From NCBI GenBank assembly GCA_963826795.1, contig CAWGYT010000012.1:1-64000 (forward strand): a stretch of 64,000 nt of DNA. Reading direction: 5' to 3'. This stretch comes from CAWGYT01 sp963826795. Lineage in GTDB: Bacteria > Planctomycetota > Planctomycetia > Pirellulales > Pirellulaceae. The translations under genes were made by a program, and so were the position numbers. The notes below the pieces were generated by a model, which saw only the letters and a program-made list of their open reading frames with translations, was not told where the DNA came from and ran no database searches. This document shows, one piece after another, positions 1 to 8,562 of this stretch; positions within the stretch are counted from its first letter, which is position 1, and every line of letters starts with the position of its first letter.

Positions 1-393
1 TCCATCGATTGCAGCACCCCATCCAAACTGGCCACCGGTAGTCGGCATCGGGTCATCAAAAGTCTGGAGCAGGCTCCCCGTTGTCATGTCGAACAGAAAT
101 GCGCGACCGACGCCAGCCATACCATCGATTTCGACGCCTGAAGCTCCAATGAGAGCTTTGTTATCGTCAAACGACACGATTCGACCGAACCGGTCACCAT
201 TTGACGGACTAGGGTTAGTGAACGACCGAACGAGCGTTCCGGCAGTATCGAAGAGGTCGGCTTGCCCCGCATTCTCTGCTAATGTGTCGTCGTCTGGAGC
301 GCCCACAAGGACGAGATTCCCATGAACCTCGACCGACCGTCCGAACTGATCTTTCGTAGTGACTGTTGGGTCGTTTACTGTGCTTCTTTCGGC
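1..393 (-). pseudogene. FG-GAP (integrin-type beta-propeller) repeat protein fragment
   Basis: Translating the minus strand gives an open frame with recognisable FG-GAP spacing: DQFGRSVEVHGNLVLVGAPD followed about 55 residues later by NGDRFGRIVSFDDNKALIGA and again TTGGQFGWGAAIDG at the window edge. Such repeats form secreted beta-propellers. The frame is closed upstream by an in-frame TGA at 394-396 and has no convincing ATG. A signal-peptide-like stretch (MRFLASAFLLAMLGQSMSR, start at 445) lies just upstream in another frame, so a frameshift may separate export signal and propeller. The gene continues beyond base 1. Fragment or frameshifted gene; the family call is firm, the gene structure is not. 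Confidence 0.6.
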
Positions 394-690
394 TCATCGA
401 CTGCCCCAACATCGCAAGCAAAAATGCACTGGCCAAGAACCGCACTCAGTGGGAACGATCGCTCTGAAGCATCCCGAGCTTCTCGATCGTGTATCACTAC
501 CACAGTTGCCTTTCTTGATCGATGGAGATTGCCTCGCCGTTCCGAATGAGCAACACGACGGTCAAAGTAAGAATCTTCGCGAGCCAATCGAAAAACTTAT
601 GCGTGGAATCTAAACACCCTGAAGTTGTTGGTTCTGGATTAGCGTGTTCGGAGATCAAGGTATCGAGGCGGAGCATGTTCGGCTACTGAT

Positions 691-845
691 CGATCGACCT
701 CTGCCTCCCTTTTTCGGAGACTGGGCAAGGTCTCATGCTTTCCAACCGATCATCGCAACTCGGCCGCGCGTAACATGAATGCGTGATCGGTTCCAATTAG
801 CAATTACCCAATCCCCGAAAAAGGGAGGCAGAGATCGCCTTTCCC
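691..845. repeat. Palindromic ~155-bp repeat, copy 1
   Basis: The element starts with CGACCTCTGCCTCCCTTTTT and ends with the near-complement AAAAAGGGAGGCAGAGATCG, so its ends are imperfect inverted repeats of about 25-30 bases around a ~90-base centre. A second, nearly identical copy in the same orientation lies at 1123-1276. The terminal inverted repeats, small size and lack of coding capacity suit a non-autonomous MITE-like element or a structured RNA repeat. No target duplication is obvious. Confidence 0.7.
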
Positions 846-1122
846 TCCTCGCGTTGACGAAACAATCGACCCATCGGCATAGGCGGGCGTCACTGGAACA
901 CAAGTGGAAAGCCAATCACGGATCGAGAACTTGCATCGCCCCGTTTGGTCTCGGTTGTAACGCGAAGGTTCGTTAGTCCCACCCGACGTTCGATTCTCGG
1001 GGCGCTTTACCGGCCCCATTCTAGCCCGTCCGCCGTCACAAATCACCTGCCGACGGGTCGGACCCTCGGGTGGGGCGTGCGATGCGCCGAGAATGGGTCG
1101 ATTGACGGCACAGATTCCGATG

Positions 1123-1276
1123 GATCGACCTCTGCCTCCCTTTTTCGGAGACTGGGCAAGGTCGCATGCTTTCCAACCGATCATCGCAACTCGGCCGCGC
1201 GTAACATGAATGCGTGATCGGTTCCAATTAACAAATTACCCAATCCCCGAAAAAGGGAGGCAGAGATCGCCTTTCC
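1123..1276. repeat. Palindromic ~155-bp repeat, copy 2
   Basis: Same sequence and orientation as the copy at 691-845 with a few substitutions (for example GGTCTCATG there, GGTCGCATG here). The similarity stops abruptly after GATCGCCTTTCCC on the right, and begins at the GATCGACC on the left, which marks the boundaries of the unit. Confidence 0.7.
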
Positions 1277-1432
1277 CGAAGGCCCCCTGGTGGGGCATGG
1301 GGCCGACTCGGGCACGGCCAATTTTTGAAATTATCATTCGTGTTGTCTCACGGGATCACGTCAATTTCGGGGCAACAGTCCTCAATCCAACTCGCAAACG
1401 AACTGATGCCTTCGCACTTGGCCTCCTTCAGG

Positions 1433-1879
1433 TTAATCACTCGGACTGATGTATCCCGGGCAGCTACGAATGGTTTTCAGACAGGTAAGCAGTTTATGGA
1501 TACCAATTTCGGAATCGAGATGGGCCGTGGCGGAAATCTCAATCATGCGCGTCGGCGACCCCTCCTGCGTCACTTCGAATCCGGCAAGTTCAAGTTCACA
1601 AATCGCCATCTCAGATTCCAACTGCAACAAGAACTTCTGATATGAATCCTTGAGTGGTCTGTGGTCCGGATTTGCGGCTACGAGCTTCCTGTAGGTTTCC
1701 ACTACTTCGGTCAAACGGACCAATCTGTATGTTGCCAACTTCTGCCGATCTTGGGCATTCACACGGCCAGCGTCCTGGTATTGTCGGACAATCAAGCGAC
1801 ATCGCTGCCATGCAAACAGTGTGCAACAAAGTGTGACTATCAAGATCGCAAGCCGCAATTGATAGCGGAAGTGGCTCAT
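1433..1879 (-). CDS. Small membrane-anchored hypothetical protein
   Basis: A 148-residue protein with a basic N-terminus followed by one hydrophobic helix (about residues 9-24, LRLAILIVTLCCTLFAWQR) and then a soluble, charged domain with helical character (RQKLATYRLVRLTEVVETYR). This layout, a short cytoplasmic RYQLR-type start then one helix, is common among small planctomycete proteins. No catalytic motif is visible and I do not recognise a family. It lies on the same strand as the LRR protein downstream of 2636 but 200 bases apart, so it is probably transcribed with or after it. Start chosen at the ATG immediately before the basic stretch. Confidence 0.65.
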   Translation of the reverse strand: MSHFRYQLRLAILIVTLCCTLFAWQRCRLIVRQYQDAGRVNAQDRQKLATYRLVRLTEVVETYRKLVAANPDHRPLKDSYQKFLLQLESEMAICELELAGFEVTQEGSPTRMIEISATAHLDSEIGIHKLLTCLKTIRSCPGYISPSD

Positions 1880-2084
1880 GTGGATTCGCCCTCCTTTGAC
1901 CGGGCCTTTTCCACCTCATCTTACACGGTCAGATCCGATGGCTAGTGTCACCTGGGTTTGGACTCAGGGTCGGGGCACCGGACAGGTCGAATTGGGCGTG
2001 GTTTTTCGACGCAACTCGACTCGCCGGTTTGACGGCAAAGGTGTTCGTCAGACGGACACGAGATGCTCAATTCTCTAGTTGTTG

Positions 2085-2636
2085 TCAGTGAAGGATTTCC
2101 ACAGCGGGCAAGAATTGTTGAAGTTCTTGAATGCCCGCTGGCGTAACCCGCGTACCGCGAACGTACAGACGTCTGAGCTTCGTAAGCTTGGAAAGAAGCA
2201 ATAACCCTGCGTCGCTCACCTCGGTGTTATCAAGCACCAGCCACTTTAGTTCGCTCAACTCGCAGATCCCGGCAACATGGCTATCATCAACGGTCGGACT
2301 CAGAAACACTATCGTAGAGGCTGCGTCCTTAGAGAGAATGCTGTCCGCGGTGGCCACTACCGTGTCAACACGCCGCGAAATGCTGCGTGCTTCGGAGATA
2401 TCGTTCCCTTGACAAGCGGTGTCGGTTTCACTGCTCCCACACCGTTGCAAACAGGTGAACAGTAGGAGTAGCAGCCGAATGCTGATCACCACAGCCGCGA
2501 ATGTTCCGATTCCAACAACTGCGAACACGGGTATTGCTATGAGCGACCTAGGGCCGAACTCTGCCACCATCGACAAACACACCGCACATGCCGTTAGCAA
2601 AAGGAAGACCTTGAACAAACTGAATTGGATCTTCAT
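2085..2636 (-). CDS. Membrane-anchored leucine-rich repeat protein
   Basis: 183 residues. The N-terminal 65 residues hold two hydrophobic helices (about 8-24 and 31-62). The C-terminal part contains LRR units of the type ELKWLVLDNTEVSDAGLLLL and KLRRLYVRGTRVTPAGIQEL, each LxxLxLxxTxVxxxGL, which is the TTSV-like LRR common in planctomycetes. LRRs of this kind mediate protein contacts; no partner can be named. The repeat count is low (about three), so the protein is short for the family but it ends naturally (AVEILH, stop). An internal AGXPA-type start is not needed. Confidence 0.75.
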   Translation of the reverse strand: MKIQFSLFKVFLLLTACAVCLSMVAEFGPRSLIAIPVFAVVGIGTFAAVVISIRLLLLLFTCLQRCGSSETDTACQGNDISEARSISRRVDTVVATADSILSKDAASTIVFLSPTVDDSHVAGICELSELKWLVLDNTEVSDAGLLLLSKLTKLRRLYVRGTRVTPAGIQELQQFLPAVEILH

Positions 2637-2699
2637 TTCTGGGCTGTGACCTCAAGTACCAGAACCCACGCGAAATGCACCGTTGACGTGTCACGCCTC

Positions 2700-3737
2700 T
2701 CATTTTACCGAATCACTATGCACGTCGTAATCCAGCGACGAGTTCACCGGTCGAATTCGAGCATCATCAGACAAGTCCCGAATTCCTTCGTTTTCCGGTT
2801 CCTCGGGCACCCCCACTCCTGCCCGATTGGCCATTTCACGGCCCCAACTTCCCAATTGGACTCCCGCGCCGGTCCAGTTGCAAGCGAATCGCGGGGACAG
2901 CCAATCGAAGACGGGACAGCCAATCGAAGACAGCCAATCGAAGACAGCCAATCGAAGACGGTCTACTTCCGTGCCCTCTTCGCCGCCGGTCACGCCTGCG
3001 GCTTCCTTGAGCTGCCGAATGACTTTGGAGCTTGTGGACCGTCTCGGGCGTGTTGAGTAGACCGTCTTGTTTTGGACTGCGGCGGCCAGAGCACTTTCGA
3101 TGACCTGTTGGGTGGGTTTGACGACGGCCGCCGCGATTCCCAACACCATGGCGGTGAACCCACTGCGACTTTGCTGGCCTTCCAGTCGCTTCCCTTTGCC
3201 GATTAAGGACTCGATGCATTCGCTCGATCCGATTAGCCGTTCGTCAGGTTTGGCGGCCAACGATTGTTCCGCCACGAAGTTGACCACTTGCTCGCACAAC
3301 TGATGGCTGAGAGGGTGCTCGGCATGAAATATCAGCCGAGCGTGGAGTTCGCAGTGTGCATCCCGGTGATATCCCTCCCAGCGGACAAAGTGCAGCGTCG
3401 TCTCCACGACCTGCATCAGTTCTTGCCATTCTGCCAGCGGCTCATCGAAATCGCGCAGCCAAGCAAACTCGAGATTGACTCGCCATGGCTCGACTAACGA
3501 TCCATCATTTGCCGTCGGATGATCCATGAAGGCGCGCACGCGAGTGGCCCAGTTGAGCAATCCTTCTAAATTCATGTAACGGCCTTGGTCAGGAACCATC
3601 GGCGGCGTCAAGAACGCCAGCGAACTCTTGACGAACCGCTTCTTGCACTGAGCCATCTTTTTCAAGAAGTCCTGCCAACGCGGGTCGTTGGTGAGGATCT
3701 TTTTCAAGAAGATCGCCAGCTTGTGGGCAAAGGACTT
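2700..3737 (-). pseudogene. C-terminal fragment of a transposase-like protein, broken at both ends
   Basis: The middle of this frame (about 3060-3707) has the look of a DDE-type transposase-like family seen in planctomycetes and cyanobacteria, including a conserved patch SSECIESLIGKGKRL with a likely catalytic Glu, preceded by LTPPMVPDQGRYMNLEGLL. Upstream, the frame runs into an in-frame TAG exactly at the CTAA border of the IS1634-type element, so the N-terminal half is missing. Downstream, the coding sequence after residue ~215 is replaced by REP-like repeats (KTVYST is encoded by the core GTAGACCGTCTT). The last ~110 residues are therefore not native. Non-functional remnant; family assignment is by pattern only. 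Confidence 0.65.
2880..3067. repeat. REP-like pair plus CAATCGAAGACAGC tandem repeats
   Basis: Between 2885 and 2956 a unit ACAGCCAATCGAAG is repeated about four times with small losses. It runs directly into GACGGTCTACTTCCG (2957-2971). About 90 bases further the inverse core GTAGACCGTCTT occurs at 3057-3068. The same inverted pair of cores frames the RAYT-like cassettes at 8.4-13.6 kb, so this is an isolated member of that repeat family inserted in the 3' end of a broken transposase gene. Confidence 0.7.
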
Positions 3738-3741
3738 CTAA

Positions 3742-5925
3742 CCCAAGTTACGGAGTTGCGCGTCTGAGACGAGTTTTTTGGGATTTTTTTGGTCGCGATC
3801 TGGGCTGGTTGTCGACGTAAGTCGTTTGTTGTTGGCGGTCGGCCGTGAGTCGAGCCATCGACGAGCTGTGTAGTGAAGACCTTTGCTCTTTAAGGTCGCG
3901 ATTTTAGATGCGATCCTGTCTGTAGCTGGCAAGGATCGCGCATGTTTCTGCGACGCTTTCAAAAACGGAAGAATGGAAAGGTACACGCCTATTGGGCGTT
4001 GGTGGAAACGTATCGCACGGCCAAGGGTCCGCGACAGCGGATCGTTTCTTACTTGGGTGAATTGAAAGAGTCCGAGCGCAGCGGATGGGCGCAGCTGGCG
4101 GCCAAGCTGGATGGCAACGCCAACGACCCCGAAGCGTCCACGTACATCCAACAGTCTTTGTTTGACCCTCCAGCGAGCCACGACGAAGTCGATGCCAGGT
4201 TTGGATCGCAACCGGTGCTGGTGGACTTGAAGGGCATTCGCCTCGAGCGCAGCCGCGACTTCGGTGACATCTGGTTGGCATGGGGACTGTGGCGGTTGCT
4301 CGGCTTGGATACGTTACTTGAGCAAGAGATGCCACGCGGACGAGCCGAGGTCCCCTGGCATCTGGTGGCGGCGATACTGACGATCGCTCGCTTCTGTGAA
4401 CCCTCAAGTGAACTTCATATCGAGACGACTTGGTATCGCCGGACTGCTTTGGAAGACTTGCTCCACGTGCGGCCAGAAAAGGTGCACACGGATCGATTGT
4501 ATGCGGGGTTGGACGAACTGTTGCCTCACAAAGAAACGATCGAGAAACATCTTAAAGGGCGGCTTGGGCAACTGTTCGATCTGGATTATGAGCTCCTGCT
4601 GTATGACGTGACAAGCACCTACTTCGAAGGGCAATGCAAAGGTAATCCACAGGCCAAGCGAGGTTACTCACGCGACAAACGTCCGGACTGTTTACAAGTC
4701 TGCATCGCCTTGGTGGTGACCACCGATGGCATGCCGTTGGGCTATGAAGTGTTTGACGGCAACCGTCACGACAGCACGACGGTCGAGGAAATCGTCACGA
4801 CCATGGAGAACAAGCACGGCAAGGCCAATCGCATCTGGGTTCTGGACCGAGGTATGGTGAGTGAAAGTAACTTAGCGTTTGTACGGGATCGCGGGGGATG
4901 CTACATCGTCGGTACTCCCAAGGCGAGCTTGCGGAACTTTGAAGCGGAGTTGGTCGCGAAGAAGGAGTGGGATCAAGTAGAAGCCGGTGTGGAAGTCAAG
5001 CTGGTGCCGTCACCCGATGGTGAGGAAACATTCATTCTGGCTCGCAGCGCCGAACGTCGCGAGAAGGAAAGAGCCATCCACGATCGCTTCCTGCAACGCA
5101 TGGAGGAGGGCCTGCAAAAACTTCAAGCGGCCATGGAGAGTGGCCGCTTGCATGACGAAGCCACCGCGCATCGTCGCTTGGGGCGTTTGCAGGGAAAGAA
5201 CTCACGAGCTGCGAAAGCATTCGATGTTAAGATCGAGCGTGCAGCGGACAAAACCACGAACGCGCAGTCAGGCGAAGCTTCATCCTCAAACAAGAATGTG
5301 CAGAACAAAGATTCGTCAAATCAATCGAAGGACAAAGGGAAGAAGAAACCTCGCTTACAGATTACCTGGCAGCGCAACGAGTCCTGGGCAGAATGGGCGC
5401 GCATTTCGGAAGGTTGCTACCTGCTGCGCAGCAACCTGAATGACACGGATGCCAAAACGCTCTGGAAGCATTACATCCAGTTGACGGAAGCCGAATGGGC
5501 CTTTCGCATCACCAAAGACGAACTCGTGCTGCGGCCCATCTGGCATCACAAGGAAGACCGCGTCAAGGCACACATCTTGGTCTGCTTCTTGGCGTTCGCG
5601 ATGTGGAAAACGCTGGCCGGCTGGATGCGCCGCAGCGGCTTGGGCGACGCACCCAGGAGCCTGTTGGACGAACTGGCCAAGATCAAGTCAGGGGATGTCG
5701 TGCTACCGATCTGTATGGAAAACGACGGCCGTCAAACCGTCCGACTGCGCTGCGTGACCGAGCCGGACTCCGAACAGAAACTCCTCCTCCACAGGCTCGG
5801 AATTACCCTCCCCAAACGGCTAGGATCCCAACTCTTGCCACCCCAAATGTAGTGAAGACTTTGGCCAATAATCGACGTAAGTCCTTATCTGATGGACGAT
5901 TTGGCCCGTAACTCCGTAACTTGGG
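3742..5925 (+). mobile_element. IS1634-type insertion sequence, complete copy
   Basis: The element is bounded by inverted repeats CCCAAGTTACGGAGTT (3742-3757) and AACTCCGTAACTTGGG (5910-5925). CTAA stands directly outside both ends (3738-3741 and 5926-5929), consistent with a 4-base target duplication. It carries one gene, the transposase at 3942-5852. It interrupts the transposase-like pseudogene to its left. A second copy lacking its first ~540 bases follows after 47 bases. Confidence 0.85.
3942..5852 (+). CDS. IS1634 family (IS4-like) transposase
   Basis: 636 residues, full length for the family. DDE-type RNase H-fold transposase for cut-and-paste movement of the surrounding IS. Visible landmarks: N-terminal FLRRFQKRKNGKVHAYWALV, first Asp in LLYDVTSTYFEG (D222), second Asp in RIWVLDRGMV (D302), a long charged insertion (about residues 400-460, Lys/Ser/Asn rich) and the C-terminal EAEWAFRITKDELVLRPIWH with RVKAHILVCFLAFAMWKTL, where the catalytic Glu resides in this family. 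Start ATG at 3942 lies ~200 bases inside the left inverted repeat. Intact, so potentially active; its 3' sequence is almost identical to the second copy. Confidence 0.92.
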   Translation: MFLRRFQKRKNGKVHAYWALVETYRTAKGPRQRIVSYLGELKESERSGWAQLAAKLDGNANDPEASTYIQQSLFDPPASHDEVDARFGSQPVLVDLKGIRLERSRDFGDIWLAWGLWRLLGLDTLLEQEMPRGRAEVPWHLVAAILTIARFCEPSSELHIETTWYRRTALEDLLHVRPEKVHTDRLYAGLDELLPHKETIEKHLKGRLGQLFDLDYELLLYDVTSTYFEGQCKGNPQAKRGYSRDKRPDCLQVCIALVVTTDGMPLGYEVFDGNRHDSTTVEEIVTTMENKHGKANRIWVLDRGMVSESNLAFVRDRGGCYIVGTPKASLRNFEAELVAKKEWDQVEAGVEVKLVPSPDGEETFILARSAERREKERAIHDRFLQRMEEGLQKLQAAMESGRLHDEATAHRRLGRLQGKNSRAAKAFDVKIERAADKTTNAQSGEASSSNKNVQNKDSSNQSKDKGKKKPRLQITWQRNESWAEWARISEGCYLLRSNLNDTDAKTLWKHYIQLTEAEWAFRITKDELVLRPIWHHKEDRVKAHILVCFLAFAMWKTLAGWMRRSGLGDAPRSLLDELAKIKSGDVVLPICMENDGRQTVRLRCVTEPDSEQKLLLHRLGITLPKRLGSQLLPPQM

Positions 5926-5972
5926 CTAAACTTGAAGCATTCGTGGCGCAGGCGACTTCGTGAATCGTGGAT

Positions 5973-7612
5973 GACTGTGGCGGTTGCTCGGCTTGGATAC
6001 GTTACTTGAGCAGAGATGCCACGCGGACGAGCCGAGGTCCCCTGGCATCTGGTGGCGGCGATACTGACGATCGCTCGCTTCTGTGAACCCTCAAGTGAAC
6101 TTCATATCGAGACGACTTGGTATCGCCGGACTGCTTTGGAAGACTTGCTCCACGTGCGTCAAGAAAAGGTGCACACGGATCGATTGTATGCGGGGTTGGA
6201 CGAACTGTTGCCTCACAAAGAAACGATCGAGAAACATCTTAAAGGGCGGCTTGGGCAACTGTTCGATCTGGATTATGAGCTCCTGCTGTATGACGTGACA
6301 AGCACCTACTTCGAAGGGCAATGCAAAGGTAATCCACAGGCCAAGCGAGGTTACTCACGCGACAAACGTCCGGACTGTTTACAAGTCTGCATCGCCTTGG
6401 TGGTGACCACCGATGGCATGCCGTTGGGCTATGAAGTGTTTGACGGCAACCGTCACGACAGCACGACGGTCGAGGAAATCGTCACGACCATGGAGAACAA
6501 GCACGGCAAGGCCAATCGCATCTGGGTTCTGGACCGAGGTATGGTGAGTGAAAGTAACTTAGCGTTTGTACGGGATCGCGGGGGATGCTACATCGTCGGT
6601 ACTCCCAAGGCGAGCTTGCGGAACTTTGAAGCGGAGTTGGTCGCGAAGAAGGAGTGGGATCAAGTAGAAGCCGGTGTGGAAGTCAAGCTGGTGCCGTCAC
6701 CCGATGGTGAGGAAACATTCATTCTGGCTCGCAGCGCCGAACGTCGCGAGAAGGAAAGAGCCATCCACGATCGCTTCCTGCAACGCATGGAGGAGGGCCT
6801 GCAAAAACTTCAAGCGGCCATGGAGAGTGGCCGCTTGCATGACGAAGCCACCGCGCATCGTCGCTTGGGGCGTTTGCAGGGAAAGAACTCACGAGCTGCG
6901 AAAGCATTCGATGTTAAGATCGAGCGTGCAGCGGACAAAACCACGAACGCGCAGTCAGGCGAAGCTTCATCCTCAAACAAGAATGTGCAGAACAAAGATT
7001 CGTCAAATCAATCGAAGGACAAAGGGAAGAAGAAACCTCGCTTACAGATTACCTGGCAGCGCAACGAGTCCTGGGCAGAATGGGCGCGCATTTCGGAAGG
7101 TTGCTACCTGCTGCGCAGCAACCTGAATGACACGGATGCCAAAACGCTCTGGAAGCATTACATCCAGTTGACGGAAGCCGAATGGGCCTTTCGCATCACC
7201 AAAGACGAACTCGTGCTGCGGCCCATCTGGCATCACAAGGAAGACCGCGTCAAGGCACACATCTTGGTCTGCTTCTTGGCGTTCGCGATGTGGAAAACGC
7301 TGGCCGGCTGGATGCGCCGCAGCGGCTTGGGCGACGCACCCAGGAGCCTGTTGGACGAACTGGCCAAGATCAAGTCAGGGGATGTCGTGCTACCGATCTG
7401 TATGGAAAACGATGGCCGTCAAACCGTCCGACTGCGCTGCGTGACCGAGCCGGACTCCGAACAGAAACTCCTCCTCCACAGGCTCGGAATTACCCTCCCC
7501 AAACGGCTAGGATCCCAACTCTTGCCACCCCAAATGTAGTGAAGACTTTGGCCAATAATCGACGTAAGTCCTTATCTGATGGACGATTTGGCCCGTAACT
7601 CCGTAACTTGGG
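5973..7612 (+). mobile_element. IS1634-type insertion sequence, 5'-truncated copy
   Basis: From GACTGTGGCGGTTGCTCGG at 5973 to the right inverted repeat ending at 7612 this repeats 4285-5925 of the complete copy, with one base deleted (CTTGAGCAGAG versus CTTGAGCAAGAG) and a handful of substitutions. The left inverted repeat and the first third of the transposase gene are missing, so it cannot move by itself. The right end is again followed by CTAA (7613-7616). Confidence 0.88.
6016..7539 (+). pseudogene. IS1634 transposase, N-terminally truncated
   Basis: 507 residues matching residues 130-636 of the intact transposase at 3942, with only rare differences (HVRQEK for HVRPEK). The frame begins at an internal Met because everything before residue ~115 is absent and a one-base deletion shifts the junction. 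Both catalytic Asp motifs remain, but the N-terminal DNA-binding region is lost; it should not be functional as a transposase. Confidence 0.85.
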
Positions 7613-7616
7613 CTAA

Positions 7617-8195
7617 CTCTCCGTTCACGTCCTCGGAATTTCCGAGAAATCGACAGCGGCCGTCGATTTTTCTTGAGGGCATTCACGGAAGATGGTCAGA
7701 CGCCGCAAGGAGCTTGGTTCCGTCTGGGCTCATACCCGTGGTGAAAGTTCGATTGGCAACTTCAGGATGCGTTGTGCTGTTCAAAGTCGGGCATCATTTG
7801 AGCAAGGCAAGCGACTCAATGTGATTCAGATCCCGACACGCCTCGTGCGGAAATTGGCCATTCATTGGCCGCATCGACGCTCGTTCGGACGGTACCACAG
7901 GTCTTGCTTCGTGTAACCCACTTTATACGAAGCATAAGGAATGCCGCGTTTCCGCGGGTTCGTGGGTCAGAGCATTGTCTTGCTTGCGGAAATCTAGCAT
8001 CACGTATTGCATTTGCTAAGTGCTGTTCTCTTCGCGACACGAGCCGGTGGCTCCGGCACGTGGCAACCCGGGGCAGATAATTCATTATTTTTCGTCCGTT
8101 TAGAACGCGATGTGGGCACGTTGCCAAACCGCTCATGATTGTCGTTGGAGCTACGTGCTTCCCAATAATCTGAGCGGTTGTAGGCGCGAAGCCGA
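7617..8195. other. Non-coding stretch between the IS remnant and the repeat island
   Basis: I find no supportable gene. Frames on either strand lack recognisable motifs and the longest minus-strand ones are continuations of the open frames created by the 12-base array to the right. A short palindrome GGAATTTCC occurs near 7637. The sequence is probably remnant flank of earlier insertions. Confidence 0.5.
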
Positions 8196-8400
8196 GTGGC
8201 AATCCCAGACGGCAATCCCAGGCAATCCCAGACAGACGCAATCCCGCGCAGCACGCAATCCCACACGCAATCCCACACGCAATCCCACACGCAATCCCAC
8301 ACGCAATCCCACACGCAATCCCACACGCAATCCCACACGCAATCCCAGACGCAATCCCACACGCAATCCCACACGCAATCCCAGACGCAATCCCAGCCAG
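8196..8400. repeat. 12-bp tandem array CAATCCCACACG
   Basis: From about 8254 to 8395 the unit CAATCCCACACG (variant CAATCCCAGACG) is repeated roughly twelve times; irregular copies of CAATCCCAGACGG and CAATCCCAGG lead into it from 8196. The unit is the left half of the REP-like motif (CAATCCCAGACGGTCTAC) that follows at 8412, so the array looks like an expansion of that half-motif. Because the period is a multiple of three and contains no stop in any frame, all six frames stay open through it; the resulting VWDC, RNPT or SHTQ repeat frames are artefacts. Confidence 0.85.
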
Positions 8401-8404
8401 CAAT

Positions 8405-8562
8405 CCCAGAGACAATCCCAGACGGTCTACTCTTCCGCTCCGGCAGAGCAATCCCACGCAATCCCAGACGGTCTACTCTTCCGCTGGGCGGCAGCGACGC
8501 CGCCGCAATCCCAGACGGTCTACCCTTCCGCTGGACAATCCCTGACGGTCCATTCTTCCGCT
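8405..8562. repeat. REP-like array, left border of RAYT cassette A
   Basis: Four units of the type CAATCCCAGACGGTCTAC + YCTTCCGCT lie at 8412-8439, 8458-8485, 8505-8532 and 8535-8562 (the last with GACGGTCCAT). They are separated by 2-19 unrelated bases. The core AGACGGTCT is itself a small palindrome (AGAC/GTCT). Read on the other strand the motif is AGCGGAAGGGTAGACCGTCT, so it faces the copies at 10070-10190 on the far side of the gene. Confidence 0.8.

Larger units (their letters stand above)
394..1432. other. Gene-poor stretch holding two palindromic repeats
   Basis: No reading frame here looks like a protein in codon use or in recognisable motifs. Short frames exist on both strands but they mostly cross the two copies of the 155-bp repeat. 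Apart from those repeats I see nothing assignable. Confidence 0.6.
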
